DNA from: Candidatus Sumerlaeota bacterium
Lineage (GTDB): Bacteria; Sumerlaeota; Sumerlaeia; JAFGJS01
Length of the DNA stretch: 29,088 bases
Assembly: GCA_016928995.1 (NCBI GenBank)
Contig: JAFGJS010000071.1
Coordinates: 1-29,088, forward strand
Direction: 5' to 3'
Shown here: piece after piece, positions 1 through 8,119 of the stretch
Position numbering within the stretch: the stretch's first letter is position 1
Layout: each line of letters begins with the position of its first letter
Program-made: the position numbers and the translations under genes
Notes under the pieces: generated by a model
The model's input: the letters and a program-made list of their open reading frames with translations, nothing else
Told to the model about the DNA's origin: nothing
The model's database searches: none

Positions 1-1219
1 CATAGTAAACCACCAGACTCGTTTGCAATGCGTCGGAAACCGACGCTCCCAAACTCTCAAAGGCATCATCATACGAATCGCTGGTGTCCGGAATAATGCT
101 GAAATCACGCGCGCCCGTGCGCCCGGCTTCAGGCGTCCACGTCACGGTGAACTGCACGGACTCTCCGGCGTTCAACACTTCGCCCGGCAATGTGATGCCA
201 GTGGTGTCCAGCGTCAGAGTATCCGTGGTATAGCTGCCCTTATCCGGCGTCAAGCTATTCAGCGTCAGAGCGGTGTCGCCAATATTCTTCAACGTCACCG
301 TTCTGGTCATCGTGAATTCATAACCGGTCGTCTGGGTGCCTAACGGAAGATCAATTCTCATCTCCACGTTGCAACGAGGGAACAGCGTGTCACCAACTGT
401 TGCGTCTTGAATCCGAACATCATCGAGATAACCGAGGAAATAATCGGTTGGGCCGTTATTGTAAAATCCTCGCCCGACCGACCAGTTCCAAATCGTCGAC
501 GGGTATCCGGGATAGCCCGACGGTGTGGCGGTAGTGTCCGCTAACAATCTCGGATTGCTGTTTGCATCCGCTTCAGCAACGACTCTGGCGTGGTCATCGA
601 CTGATGGATCCGCATACCAAAGTTGCACCTTCTCACCATCCATGCGCACGGCGACATAATACCAATGGTTGGTGACCATGCCTTGGCTAGCCGCTGCCAG
701 CGTATACCAAGTGCCGCTCTCGCATTGATATTCGACTTTCGGATAGCCGCTGCCGCTGGCGCCCGATGTTTTTAAATAAAGCTGAGAAGCGCCGCCAGAT
801 CCGTCACGGCCGACAAAAGTTTTATTGTCGCCCATGCTCGTTTCATTGATAAAGGCTTCAATAAAGAATTCATCCAGCGCCACTGTCTCCAAATCCAGCG
901 TAGGAGCGCTGTATCTGGACTGAGTGCGTAAATCTGTGTTCGCCGTATTCTGCAGACTCAATGTACTGCTCGTGGGCGATCCTGTGAGCACATTTGTTGT
1001 AAAACTGGTTGTGGCCGCCGACAGATAAAGATCATTGCCGTTGCCGGATGCATCCACTGTGGCGACGGTATCCGTCGTAAAAGCGGCCGAATCAGGCGCC
1101 GCGCCGACTGTGCCGTCTTCAAAATCCCAATAGGCCAGCACATCGGCCTGCGCTTGAAAGTTCGATGCGATCAGGATCGCAACGATTAATACAAGCAAGC
1201 TCCGAATTGGTTTTGACAT
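1..1219 (-). CDS. Secreted LamG-domain protein, C-terminus cut by window edge
   Basis: My own translation of the minus strand from the ATG at 1219 stays open for 406 codons to the left edge, so the gene is 3'-truncated. The start is backed by an AGAAAGGA ribosome site about 7 nt upstream. Residues 1-25 form a signal peptide (MSKPIRSLLVLIVAILIASN, then FQAQA before DVLAYW). Residues about 26-255 look like a LamG / concanavalin A-like sandwich: it opens with VLAYWDFEDG, has NHWYYVAVRMDG in the middle and closes with GYLDDVRIQDATVG, the usual LamG ending. Residues about 265-385 (VTLKNIGDTALTLNSL, then GESVQFTVTWTPEAG) resemble an Ig-like ASH/choice-of-anchor repeat. It is probably a surface or secreted glycan-binding protein; no catalytic domain is visible in the part present. 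A LacI-type operator and structured leader lie upstream. Confidence 0.85.
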   Translation of the reverse strand, partial: MSKPIRSLLVLIVAILIASNFQAQADVLAYWDFEDGTVGAAPDSAAFTTDTVATVDASGNGNDLYLSAATTSFTTNVLTGSPTSSTLSLQNTANTDLRTQSRYSAPTLDLETVALDEFFIEAFINETSMGDNKTFVGRDGSGGASQLYLKTSGASGSGYPKVEYQCESGTWYTLAAASQGMVTNHWYYVAVRMDGEKVQLWYADPSVDDHARVVAEADANSNPRLLADTTATPSGYPGYPSTIWNWSVGRGFYNNGPTDYFLGYLDDVRIQDATVGDTLFPRCNVEMRIDLPLGTQTTGYEFTMTRTVTLKNIGDTALTLNSLTPDKGSYTTDTLTLDTTGITLPGEVLNAGESVQFTVTWTPEAGRTGARDFSIIPDTSDSYDDAFESLGASVSDALQTSLVVYY

Positions 1220-1260
1220 CGTCTTGCGTCCTTTCTTGCTTCAAGATAGTTTTCTGATGC

Positions 1261-1312
1261 GGCTCCTGCATGCCGGTCGCCGGTCAATGCCGGCAAAATT
1301 CCGGCAGGAGCC
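1261..1312 (-). promoter_or_regulatory. Foldback hairpin in 5' leader of the LamG gene
   Basis: Outer arms GGCTCCTG (1261-1268) and CAGGAGCC (1305-1312) are perfectly complementary. Between them are repeated CCGG/GCCGG blocks that allow a smaller inner stem (GCCGG 1279-1283 with CCGGC 1290-1294). The structure ends about 40 nt before the ATG at 1219 and leaves the ribosome site free. It is not followed by a T-run on the minus strand, so it is not an ordinary terminator. Confidence 0.5.
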
Positions 1313-1409
1313 CTTTGCGCGGCGTCCGCGCCTCCGGATCGTATAAACTACACGCTCCGACGTCCCGCTATCATTAGTTCCGTGCACCACCTCCTTTTAT
1401 GTTTTGGAT

Positions 1410-1433
1410 GCGGCGCGGCCTCGGCCGCGCCGC
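1410..1433. repeat. Perfect 10-bp GC inverted repeat
   Basis: GCGGCGCGGC (1410-1419) and GCCGCGCCGC (1424-1433) are exact reverse complements around a CTCG loop. It lies between the pseudopilin stop and the LamG gene start. Neither strand has a good T-tract next to it, so it could be a weak pseudopilin terminator or a processing/stability hairpin in the LamG leader. Confidence 0.5.
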
Positions 1434-1497
1434 AGTGCTTTCCCGCCCCTCAACTTCGATACAGTCCTCGCCGCATCTGTCTTGATAACGCCTTCAT

Positions 1498-1511
1498 TGT
1501 AAGCGCTTTCA
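1498..1511 (-). promoter_or_regulatory. LacI-family (CRE-type) operator
   Basis: TGTAAGCGCTTTCA is a full match to the catabolite-response-element / LacI-family consensus TGWAANCGNTNWCA and is nearly palindromic around the central CG. On the minus strand it overlaps a TACAAT hexamer (1496-1501) that could be a -10 box; a possible -35 is TTGGCG (1521-1526) with a long 19-nt spacer. A repressor bound here would block the promoter of the LamG gene starting at 1219. The match is seen; the identity of the regulator is inference, as no LacI-family gene lies in the window. Confidence 0.6.
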
Positions 1512-1589
1512 TTTCTTGCGCGCCAATGGGTGCAGCTGAGCTGAATTTTACATCAAAGAAATGGCATTGCCCCGCGAGTAGATGCTCGC

Positions 1590-2285
1590 TTAATCCGATG
1601 AACGCCCCTGGTAGCGAATGATGTCGCCGCCGGAAACTGTGCCGTTAGTAGGATCGTATTGAGCCACGTCATAAAGAGGATTGCCGCTGATGACGCCATC
1701 CGGATCGTCCGCATAGTGATACAATCCTGGATCAGCAATTCCTGGAATCGGACCGCGTGCTTGATCCGGACCGTATGACACCAATACATACTTGTAGGAT
1801 CCCTCTGCTGATGGCGTAAACCAGCCTTGTGCCAGCAGCATCTCGATATTCATGTAATTGAATGTTCTGCTGACTTCCCATCCCCCCATGAACGTCATAT
1901 CCATAAATTCGTCTTCTGCGCCCGGGGCTACCGGCGCAAATGGGTCGAGCAGCAATGTGTTTGAAAGGTAGGCGATGGGGCTGCTCAAACAGGTGGCGTT
2001 ATAAATGCCGCCGCGATCACTTTGCCAATCCCCGGCTTCCGCATATAGCGTCATATTGGGGTAAACATTGTTATCAACAAAATACGCTTCTAACGCTGTG
2101 ATGGCCGCGCGCATATCTGCCTTGACGCGGCTGACTTTCGCGCGGGTTTGAAACTCGAGAAAGTTGGGGACGGCGATCGCCGCCAGAATGGCAATGATTA
2201 AAACGACGATCAAAAGCTCGATTAGAGTAAATCCTCTTTCCTTTGATCCCGGCAAAGATTTCCTTAGGTCGAATAAAGATTTCAT
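1590..2285 (-). CDS. GspG-like prepilin (type II secretion / type IV pilin family)
   Basis: 231 aa. A class III prepilin leader (MKSLFDLRKSLPGSKERG) is cut before the Phe of FTLIELL; the conserved Glu sits at mature position 5. The hydrophobic helix (LLIVVLIIAILAAIAVPNFL) is residues about 23-42, followed by QTRAKVSRVKADMRAAITAL and an AYFVDNNVYP segment typical of GspG-type major pseudopilins. The remainder is a long, aromatic, loop-rich globular domain (GPDQARGPIPGIADPG near the end), longer than the roughly 140 aa of standard GspG. The ATG is set by CGGAGGA 9 nt upstream. No secretion-machine genes are nearby, so this is an orphan pseudopilin. Its LamG neighbours hint at a surface role, but that is inference. 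Confidence 0.9.
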   Translation of the reverse strand: MKSLFDLRKSLPGSKERGFTLIELLIVVLIIAILAAIAVPNFLEFQTRAKVSRVKADMRAAITALEAYFVDNNVYPNMTLYAEAGDWQSDRGGIYNATCLSSPIAYLSNTLLLDPFAPVAPGAEDEFMDMTFMGGWEVSRTFNYMNIEMLLAQGWFTPSAEGSYKYVLVSYGPDQARGPIPGIADPGLYHYADDPDGVISGNPLYDVAQYDPTNGTVSGGDIIRYQGRSSD

Positions 2286-2556
2286 TAGATACTATCCTCC
2301 GAAAAAATTGCATTAAATGTTTTTTAAGGCGCCGCTTGGCGCGGCGTCCGGCGCGTTAACCTGTCGATCACGCACATGTTCATTTTGCTAAAAAAAAAGA
2401 AGCATCAACACTCGTGCATGAACTGCCACATGCAAAAAGACAATAAATTGTATCTCATTACATGCCTTCATTCCTGCGAATCGCCTTGCTTGCATCCATT
2501 TCGTTGATTTAATCGCGAAGGCTGCCTGGTTCGCCGGAAAATCAACTCCAGGATGA
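2286..2556. other. Intergenic leader between fecR-like gene and pseudopilin gene
   Basis: No gene is supported. On the minus strand it holds a TGCATG/CATGCA hairpin (2415-2434) with a nine-T tract (2390-2398) some 16 nt further on, a possible weak terminator of the sigma/FecR pair. It also holds a GC-rich hairpin in the pseudopilin leader (about 2328-2350, CGCCGC/GCGGCG core). I see no clear -35/-10 for the pseudopilin. Confidence 0.35.
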
Positions 2557-4227
2557 CTATCTGGTTTCCTCCTTTTGTTTAATTTGGTATAACGCCGCAT
2601 TCGCTGCGGATTGATGAATCAAGTCGATTTTACTGATTCGATTGATCTCGGGCTGGGACAGCGGACGGCTATAGACGCGCAGATCGTCAATCTTGCCGTT
2701 AAAATAGAAGGGGAAATGTTCGATATTTTCATCCCCCGGCATCCGGTTGCGGCCGATGAACCAATCCACATCTGCTTTGATGCTATGGCTGAACGGCACA
2801 GCCGCGCTCTGCATAAGCTTTCCGTTAATATATTGCCGCACATCGCGGCCGTTATTCGAGAAGGTCACGGTGTAATGCAGCCAATGACCAGTGATGGAGT
2901 CGTCCAGCGGGACTTCGATATCGTCAGTCAGGCCGCCTGTATCGAGCCCGCCTCCGCCGTCGCCATAACAAAAATCCGCCAAGGTTTCGTGAAAACCGAA
3001 ATGAATGCCGTATTTCAAATTGTAAGAAGCGAGAATGCGGTTATAGGAATTAGCGTTGTTCAGTTTGACCCACGCCATCACCGTGAAGTTATCTTTCATC
3101 TCATTTAGCGGATAGGGCTGAGTAATGCGAAACCAGGCTGGATCCTGAGGATCGAACTCGACACAAGAGCCAAACAGCACGTTTGAAATCGACTCCACGC
3201 CGGGCTGAAGCGACTGACCGCCTTCTTCATATCCGTGAAGCTGATACGGTCCACGGTCGATCAGCACCAATCGGCCATTCTCATCCAATTCGGTTTCCAT
3301 GGGCCAATAGGCCAGCAAGCCCGGCACTTGGCCGATCCAACGGTCTTCATCCAAATTCCGCACCCAAAAGGCCTTTTCCTGACCTTCAGAGCGGGATTGC
3401 GCCGGGCCAAGCCCGGAATCGCTAATGATGATAAACTGACCCGCAGTGATGGAGCGCATGATGGAAAAATCCTCGACGTCGACAGAGCCCTCCGCCACGT
3501 CCACGCGGATTCCCTCATCGAGATGCGTGACGCCGAAACTGGTTCCCGTTACGTGCACCAAGCCCCAATCGGAGACGACTTCGAAGCCCTCGCCGCCTTT
3601 TTCGACATCGAGCCATACTTTTCCACGATTAAATTGGATTTTGCTTTCGTTGATCTTCTGGACATCCGAATGCGCGGCCATAGCCAGTTGCACGGTTTGA
3701 TTGAAGGCGACAATCCGGGGAGTGTCTTGAGTGGCGATTTTGGGATAAACCTGCTTGGCCGGAAGGGTGATTTGCGCTGGTTGTCCTGTGTTCCACAGCA
3801 TGACAATCAGCGCCAGCGACAGCACGAATACGATCGAAGCGGCGAGAAGCGTGCCGAAAACCGGCTTGAGTTCCAGCGGAATCTGACGCCCGAAAACAGC
3901 GTCGTCGCTTGCCGGAAGCATGCGAAAGCGGCTGATCACCCAGCTCCAGAAGCGGTCCTTGAATCCCTCATCCTGCTTATCCTGTTCATGACTCGCGTCA
4001 TCCCGGAAGGCGTCGATCCGCACCTTGTGGATGACATAATCCACAAGCCGATCCGTTTGGGCGTCCAGTTGGTCGAGCCGGCGCTCTTCATAAGCGTTCC
4101 AATGCGCAGAGAGCGCCCGGATCGCCTCATCCTTGGACAGATGAGCAGCACTCGACAGCGCCGCCGCATCCTGTGGTGAAACGTCGTCTCTTTCGCTGGT
4201 TAATCTTTCCAGATCTTCGGGTTTCAT
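2557..4227 (-). CDS. FecR-type anti-sigma factor with C-terminal LamG domain
   Basis: 556 aa, single-pass membrane protein. Residues 1-120 are cytoplasmic, charged and helical; there is no ZAS-type HxxxCxxC zinc motif. A membrane helix follows at about 124-145 (GTLLAASIVFVLSLALIVML). The FecR domain spans about 172-270 and shows the family pattern FNRGKVWLDVEKGGEGFEVV, VHVTGTSFGV and RVDVAEGSVDV. A LamG domain runs from about 304 (GLLAYWPMETELDENG) to about 545 (FNGKIDDLRVYSRPLSQPE). The ATG overlaps the stop of the upstream ECF sigma gene (ATGA), so the two are translationally coupled and are expected to act as a pair: the protein would hold the sigma factor and release it on an extracytoplasmic signal. 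The LamG fusion suggests that the signal is a polysaccharide or matrix component; this is inference. Confidence 0.9.
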   Translation of the reverse strand: MKPEDLERLTSERDDVSPQDAAALSSAAHLSKDEAIRALSAHWNAYEERRLDQLDAQTDRLVDYVIHKVRIDAFRDDASHEQDKQDEGFKDRFWSWVISRFRMLPASDDAVFGRQIPLELKPVFGTLLAASIVFVLSLALIVMLWNTGQPAQITLPAKQVYPKIATQDTPRIVAFNQTVQLAMAAHSDVQKINESKIQFNRGKVWLDVEKGGEGFEVVSDWGLVHVTGTSFGVTHLDEGIRVDVAEGSVDVEDFSIMRSITAGQFIIISDSGLGPAQSRSEGQEKAFWVRNLDEDRWIGQVPGLLAYWPMETELDENGRLVLIDRGPYQLHGYEEGGQSLQPGVESISNVLFGSCVEFDPQDPAWFRITQPYPLNEMKDNFTVMAWVKLNNANSYNRILASYNLKYGIHFGFHETLADFCYGDGGGGLDTGGLTDDIEVPLDDSITGHWLHYTVTFSNNGRDVRQYINGKLMQSAAVPFSHSIKADVDWFIGRNRMPGDENIEHFPFYFNGKIDDLRVYSRPLSQPEINRISKIDLIHQSAANAALYQIKQKEETR

Positions 4228-4889
4228 CGCCTCTCCCTTGCCTGCGCTTTGCTGTCCTGAGTCACTGGTGGAGTTTGTTCGAAGCGTCGCAATCTTTCGG
4301 CGAGCAACGCCAAGGCCTGATAGGTCCTTACGGTCACCGTGCCGATCGGCATATTCAGCACTTCGGCGATCTCGCGGAACTTCAATCCGCTGCCGAAGCG
4401 TAGCGCCAGCGCCTCCCGTTCTGTTTCTTCAAGCAATTCCATTTCCTCGTTCACCCGACGCATCATCTGCATGTTATGTAACGCCTCCCGCGCATTCTGC
4501 GCGGGATCGACAGCGTCCCATTCCTCGTGGCCTGAGCCGAATAACATCACTTCATTTTTCCAGTTTTGACTGCGCAACGTCTCAAAAATCTTATTGCGGA
4601 CGATTCGATACATCCATGCACGAAACTGGGCGGGATTGCGCAATTGGCCGCGTTTATGCCAGATCTGCAGCCAGGCATCCTGAAAGACATCCTCGGCGGC
4701 GTCATGCAAGCGGATATAGCGCAGGATCATATTCATCACGCGCCCTTTTTCTTCGCGCATGAGAAGTTCGAACGCTTCCACGTCGCCAGCCTGATAACGT
4801 TTTATATCATCCAAATTCACTATAAAAATACTTCCACAATACTGATAATAAGCCCCTTCAATGCTGAATTCATCTGCTTTATCAAACAC
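4224..4889 (-). CDS. ECF-family RNA polymerase sigma factor
   Basis: 221 aa from the ATG at 4889. Sigma region 2 lies at about 40-107 (HDAAEDVFQDAWLQIWHKRG, FRAWMYRIVRNKIFETLR) and region 4 at about 150-205 (EETEREALALRFGSGLKFRE, then IAEVLNMPIGTVTVRTYQA, the helix-turn-helix). The first 23 residues are unusual for the family; a GTG at 4820 (giving VNLDDIKRYQAGD...) with GGAAG about 9 nt upstream would give a more typical 198-aa protein and may be the true start. The 3' end overlaps the FecR/LamG anti-sigma gene by 4 nt. Together they form a cell-surface signalling unit; the regulon is unknown. Confidence 0.92.
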   Translation of the reverse strand: MFDKADEFSIEGAYYQYCGSIFIVNLDDIKRYQAGDVEAFELLMREEKGRVMNMILRYIRLHDAAEDVFQDAWLQIWHKRGQLRNPAQFRAWMYRIVRNKIFETLRSQNWKNEVMLFGSGHEEWDAVDPAQNAREALHNMQMMRRVNEEMELLEETEREALALRFGSGLKFREIAEVLNMPIGTVTVRTYQALALLAERLRRFEQTPPVTQDSKAQARERR

Positions 4890-5122
4890 AGGTGAAGAGC
4901 GGTGAAAAGCCTTTACTTATCGTATTTAACTCCCCCAAATCGCCTCTCCCCTTCACAAACTCTCACAATACAATAAGAAGTATCGGCTTTTCACACACAC
5001 TTCCCTGATATATTTGATGCAGAAAGTGCTTTTTTTATATAGAATTTTCCGGGTTTTGACAGACAAACAGGGCATTTCGACAAGCTGGATTTCCTCGCAA
5101 AAATGGAAATATGAAAAGTAAA
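4890..5122 (-). promoter_or_regulatory. AT-rich upstream region of the ECF sigma gene
   Basis: With the glnN terminator (5123-5145) this makes a gene-free gap of about 300 nt. On the minus strand I see TTGTCT followed by a TCTATA/TATATA stretch at a 17-19 nt spacing as the best promoter candidate (about 5035-5065), and a tandem TTCACC motif closer to the gene. No coding sequence is supported. Confidence 0.3.
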
Positions 5123-5145
5123 ACGGCGGCGCGATGCGCCGCCGT
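5123..5145 (-). terminator. Rho-independent terminator of glnN
   Basis: ACGGCGGCGC (5123-5132) and GCGCCGCCGT (5136-5145) form a perfect 10-bp stem with a 3-nt loop. On the minus strand the stem is followed by TTTACTTTTC. It sits 46 nt beyond the stop of the glutamine synthetase gene. Confidence 0.85.
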
Positions 5146-5190
5146 AAAACAGTCTGTACGTGATTACATTTTGTGATACGTCCTCCGGAT

Positions 5191-7371
5191 TTAGCGAACA
5201 AATAACATCTCCTGATAGGTAGGCAAGGCCCAGAGGTCGTCGGGAATCATCCCTTCCAGCGTATCCACATATCCGCGGATTTCTTCTATTTTCGGTAAAA
5301 TCGCGTCGCGCACATATTGGCAGTGAGATTCAATGTCCTCGCAGTTGTGCTCCCGCTGCTTTTGCGCCTCCAGTTCGGACACGCTGTCCTGCAATTTACG
5401 GATCAACTCCGTCATCTTGTCAATCGTCTTGTGATCCGGCTCGATGCCGACGGCCTTCAGGTTGGCCAGCGACAGCGCCAACTCGCTCTGGTAGCGAATC
5501 GCCGCAGGGAAAAAGATGGTCCGCACCATTTTCACCACCAAGTTGGATTCCACGTTGATCGAGGCAATATACTGCTCGGCGTAGACATCATAACGGGATT
5601 GTGTCTCGCGTTCGCTGAGGACGCCGAATTTTTTGAACAACGCGATGGTCTCCTTGGACTTGATCGCGGGAAGCGCATCAGCGGCCGTCTTCAGATTAGG
5701 CAGCCCTCGCCGCGCCGCCTCCGCATGCCATTCAAGTGAATAACCGTCGCCATTAAAGACGACATTGGAGCATGATTCCCAGACTGATTTCACGAGCTGC
5801 TCCACAACCTGGCCGAGCTGCTCCGGTGTTTGGGGATTTGCGTTCTCCAGTTCCTGGGCGAATTCGCCCAGGGATTCCGCCAGGATCGTATTGAGCGCCA
5901 CCAACGGGCCGCCGATGGATTGGCTGGAGCCGACAGCGCGGAACTCAAAACGGTTTCCGGTGAAGGCCATCGGGCTTGTGCGGTTGCGATCGCCGGAGTG
6001 CATCGGTATCGGAGGAATCACATCGACGCCGATATGCAGTTCTGATTTCCTCGAGGTGATCGGCGCGCCTTTCGCGATGCCTTCGATGATTTCGGTCAGT
6101 TCATCGCCCAGAAAGATGGAAATCACAGCCGGGGGCGCTTCATTCGCGCCCAGGCGATGGTCATTCGACGCCGAAGCCACGACGGCGCGCAGCAGTTTGG
6201 CCCAACGGCGCACAGCCTGGATCATCGCAGCGCAAAACAGCAGAAACTGCGCATTTTGCTCCGGCGTATCGCCGGGATCGAACAAATTCCCCGCAACCGG
6301 CGAAGCCAGCGAGTAGTTCAAGTGCTTGCCGCTGCCGTTGATCCCGGCAAAGGGCTTTTCGTGCAGCAGGCAGACCATGCCGAATTTTTCCGCGACTTTC
6401 TTCAGCGTGACCATGATCTGCTGCTGATGATCCGTGGCGACATTGGCGCATTCATGCAACGGGGCGACTTCAAACTGCGCCGGCGCCACCTCGTTGTGGC
6501 GGGTTTTCACGGGAATGCCCAGTTTGAATAATTCCCGCTCGACTTCGAACATAAAGGCCATCACGCGCGGCTGGATCACGCCGAAATAGTGGTCTTCGAG
6601 TTCCTGGCCCTTGGGCGGATTCGCGCCGAAGAGCGTGCGTCCCGCCGCCATCAGATCCGGACGGGCGTGATAGAAATTCTTATCCACCAGGAAATATTCC
6701 TGCTCCGCGCCAGCCGTGGGACGAACATAAGCGCCATCCGTGCCGAAGAACTTCAGCACGCGCTGGCATTCCTTGTTGAGCGCCTGCATCGAGCGCAACA
6801 ACGGGGTTTTCTTGTCCAGCGCCTCGCCGGTCCATGAAACGAACGCCGTCGGGATGCAAAGCGTCGCGCCGTTGGGGCTTTCCATGATATACGCCGGGCT
6901 GGTCGCATCCCAGATCGTATAGCCACGCGCCTCGAACGTCTGGCGGATGCCGCCGGAGGGGAATGACGAGCCGTCCGGCTCGCCTTGAATCAGCATCTTG
7001 CCTTCAAACTGAGCCAGCATGCCGCCCGCGCCATCCGGTTGAAAAAAACTGTCGTGCTTCTCGGCGGTCAGCCCCGTCAAGGGATAAAAAACGTGGGCGT
7101 AGTGCGTCGCGCCCTTCTCCAGCGCCCAGAGTTTCATCGCCTCAGCCACGGCGTCCGCCACTTCCTTGTTCAGCGGACAGCCGGTGTCGATGCATCGCTT
7201 CAAAGCCTTGTACGCCTTGTCCGGCAGCCGTTCCTGCATCTTCTTCACGCAGAACACATTCTCCGCCCAGACCTTGCCTGTCGGGAGATTAACATAATCG
7301 AATGTAGATACTGGCTGTTCCGTATTGGCAATACTCTCCATTGCATGCAACCGCGCAACCTTTGTGCTCAT
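5191..7371 (-). CDS. glnN: Type III glutamine synthetase (GSIII)
   Basis: 726 aa, the usual length of the GSIII family and far longer than GSI (about 470 aa). It makes glutamine from glutamate, ammonia and ATP in the cytoplasm. GSIII signatures are visible: [20 protein letters not shown] and [20 protein letters not shown] near the N-terminus, [11 protein letters not shown] (ATP/glutamate site), [20 protein letters not shown], and [20 protein letters not shown] (substrate/metal region). The C-terminal 200 residues are the helical GSIII-specific part. The start is set by TTTGGAGG 6 nt before the ATG. It is a stand-alone gene with its own promoter (TTGTGC/TCTAAT) and terminator; no glnB-like regulator or transporter is adjacent. 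Confidence 0.97.
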   Translation of the reverse strand: MSTKVARLHAMESIANTEQPVSTFDYVNLPTGKVWAENVFCVKKMQERLPDKAYKALKRCIDTGCPLNKEVADAVAEAMKLWALEKGATHYAHVFYPLTGLTAEKHDSFFQPDGAGGMLAQFEGKMLIQGEPDGSSFPSGGIRQTFEARGYTIWDATSPAYIMESPNGATLCIPTAFVSWTGEALDKKTPLLRSMQALNKECQRVLKFFGTDGAYVRPTAGAEQEYFLVDKNFYHARPDLMAAGRTLFGANPPKGQELEDHYFGVIQPRVMAFMFEVERELFKLGIPVKTRHNEVAPAQFEVAPLHECANVATDHQQQIMVTLKKVAEKFGMVCLLHEKPFAGINGSGKHLNYSLASPVAGNLFDPGDTPEQNAQFLLFCAAMIQAVRRWAKLLRAVVASASNDHRLGANEAPPAVISIFLGDELTEIIEGIAKGAPITSRKSELHIGVDVIPPIPMHSGDRNRTSPMAFTGNRFEFRAVGSSQSIGGPLVALNTILAESLGEFAQELENANPQTPEQLGQVVEQLVKSVWESCSNVVFNGDGYSLEWHAEAARRGLPNLKTAADALPAIKSKETIALFKKFGVLSERETQSRYDVYAEQYIASINVESNLVVKMVRTIFFPAAIRYQSELALSLANLKAVGIEPDHKTIDKMTELIRKLQDSVSELEAQKQREHNCEDIESHCQYVRDAILPKIEEIRGYVDTLEGMIPDDLWALPTYQEMLFVR

Positions 7372-7416
7372 GGCAGGCCTCCAAATCTTGATAGCGTTGA
7401 GGCGACCCCTGAATCA

Positions 7417-7445
7417 ATTAGACACTCTTCTCCGCAACGGCACAA
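7417..7445 (-). promoter_or_regulatory. Candidate glnN promoter
   Basis: On the minus strand TTGTGC (7440-7445) and TCTAAT (7417-7422) are 17 nt apart. This puts the transcription start about 35-40 nt before the glnN ATG, with the GGAGG ribosome site in between. Confidence 0.5.
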
Positions 7446-7731
7446 CGAGATGAAATTAGGTATTTCATAAATACATTACATCGCTTTGTCGTGCAGCCGT
7501 GGAAAATTGTCAGAAGTTCGCTTTATTTAGCATTGAAATATACCGCGCAACCATTCCGGCGTAAAAAACATGCATGGAAGACAACGCAACTTCTGCGATT
7601 GCTGGTGTGCAATATTTTTCCGGCGTTCCGCTCGTGTGAATGTTGAAGACAGTTTGCTCCACCGCCGGTCTTTCGCAACATTTTTTTCGAATAAGAGCTA
7701 TAGAATATGCGGCGGATTGGCAAAAAAGATA

Positions 7732-7763
7732 TTGACGCCCGAAAAACTTGGCGATATGGTCAA
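7732..7763 (+). promoter_or_regulatory. ars operon promoter with overlapping dyad (candidate ArsR operator)
   Basis: TTGACG (7732-7737) and TATGGT (7755-7760) are spaced by 17 nt. An interrupted dyad covers both boxes: TTGAC (7732-7736) with GTCAA (7759-7763), and inside it CGCC (7736-7739) with GGCG (7750-7753). A repressor bound here would occlude RNA polymerase, as is known for ArsR-type autoregulation. The promoter is well supported; the operator is inference. Confidence 0.6.
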
Positions 7764-7786
7764 ATAAGAAATTATGGAGAACAAAC

Positions 7787-8119
7787 ATGGCGGATTTGAA
7801 AAAAAGGGCGACTCTGGCGCGCTATGAGCAGCGGGCGGCCGTGCTGAAGGCGATGGGGCATCCGACGCGGCTGTTCATCGTCGATCAGCTCGCCCTGGGC
7901 GAGCGCTGCGTATGCGAATTGCAGGAGATGATCGGAGCGGACCTCTCCACTGTGTCGAAGCATCTGGCGCAATTGAGAAACGCGGGACTGGTGGCTGACG
8001 AAAAGCGCGGCACGCAGGTGTTCTACCGGTTGCGCGTGCCGTGCATCATGAATTTTTTCGGCTGCGTGGAGGCGGTGATGCGCACGGACGCGCAGGAGAA
8101 GCTGGAGGCGTTGCAATGA
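7787..8119 (+). CDS. arsR: ArsR-family metalloregulatory repressor
   Basis: 110 aa winged-helix protein. The core AVLKAMGHPTRLFIVDQLAL, then GERCVCELQEMIGADLSTVS and KHLAQLRNAGLVADEKRGTQ, follow the ArsR/SmtB fold. CVC matches the ELCVCDL-type thiolate site of As(III)/Sb(III) sensors. It should repress its own operon and leave DNA when arsenite binds. The start is the ATG at 7787, preceded by TATGGAGA; an upstream in-frame TTG at 7748 overlaps the promoter and is rejected. The stop overlaps the start of the next gene (ATGA). Position and motif both fit control of the downstream eight-gene unit. Confidence 0.93.
   Translation: MADLKKRATLARYEQRAAVLKAMGHPTRLFIVDQLALGERCVCELQEMIGADLSTVSKHLAQLRNAGLVADEKRGTQVFYRLRVPCIMNFFGCVEAVMRTDAQEKLEALQ

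Larger units (their letters stand above)
1220..1589. other. 370-nt gene-free interval: operator and structured leader of the LamG gene
   Basis: No credible coding sequence is seen. In minus-strand order the interval holds a LacI/CRE-type operator (1498-1511) overlapping a possible -10 (TACAAT, 1496-1501), a 10-bp GC hairpin (1410-1433), a strong ribosome-site-like AAAAGGAGGTGGT (about 1386-1398) with no convincing gene behind it, a 6-bp hairpin (1317-1331), and a longer foldback (1261-1312) just before the start of the LamG gene. No canonical terminator was found for the upstream pseudopilin gene. Confidence 0.6.
7372..7786. other. Divergent promoter region between glnN and the ars operon
   Basis: A 415-nt gene-free interval. 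It contains the glnN promoter at its left end and the arsR promoter/operator at its right end. Between about 7446 and 7731 I see only AT-rich sequence and short spurious reading frames. Confidence 0.6.

Noticed and set aside
1230-1330. Resemblance of the LamG leader (GCGCAAAGGGC, later GGACGCAAGACG) to a GEMM c-di-GMP riboswitch
   Set aside because: The GGGCAAACC and GGGACGCAAAGCC blocks are not in the right order or context, and the GGGC segment is used in a simple long stem with CAGGAGCC.
3235-4179. 314-codon open frame antisense to the FecR/LamG gene
   Set aside because: The minus-strand frame has clear FecR and LamG domains; the antisense product shows no recognisable domain and no ribosome site.
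4953-5201. 82-codon minus-strand frame between glnN and the sigma gene
   Set aside because: It begins within the glnN terminal region and translates the glnN terminator hairpin; nothing else supports it.
7510-7788. 92-codon minus-strand frame in the glnN-arsR gap
   Set aside because: It covers the ars promoter and arsR ribosome site, lacks a ribosome site of its own and resembles no protein.
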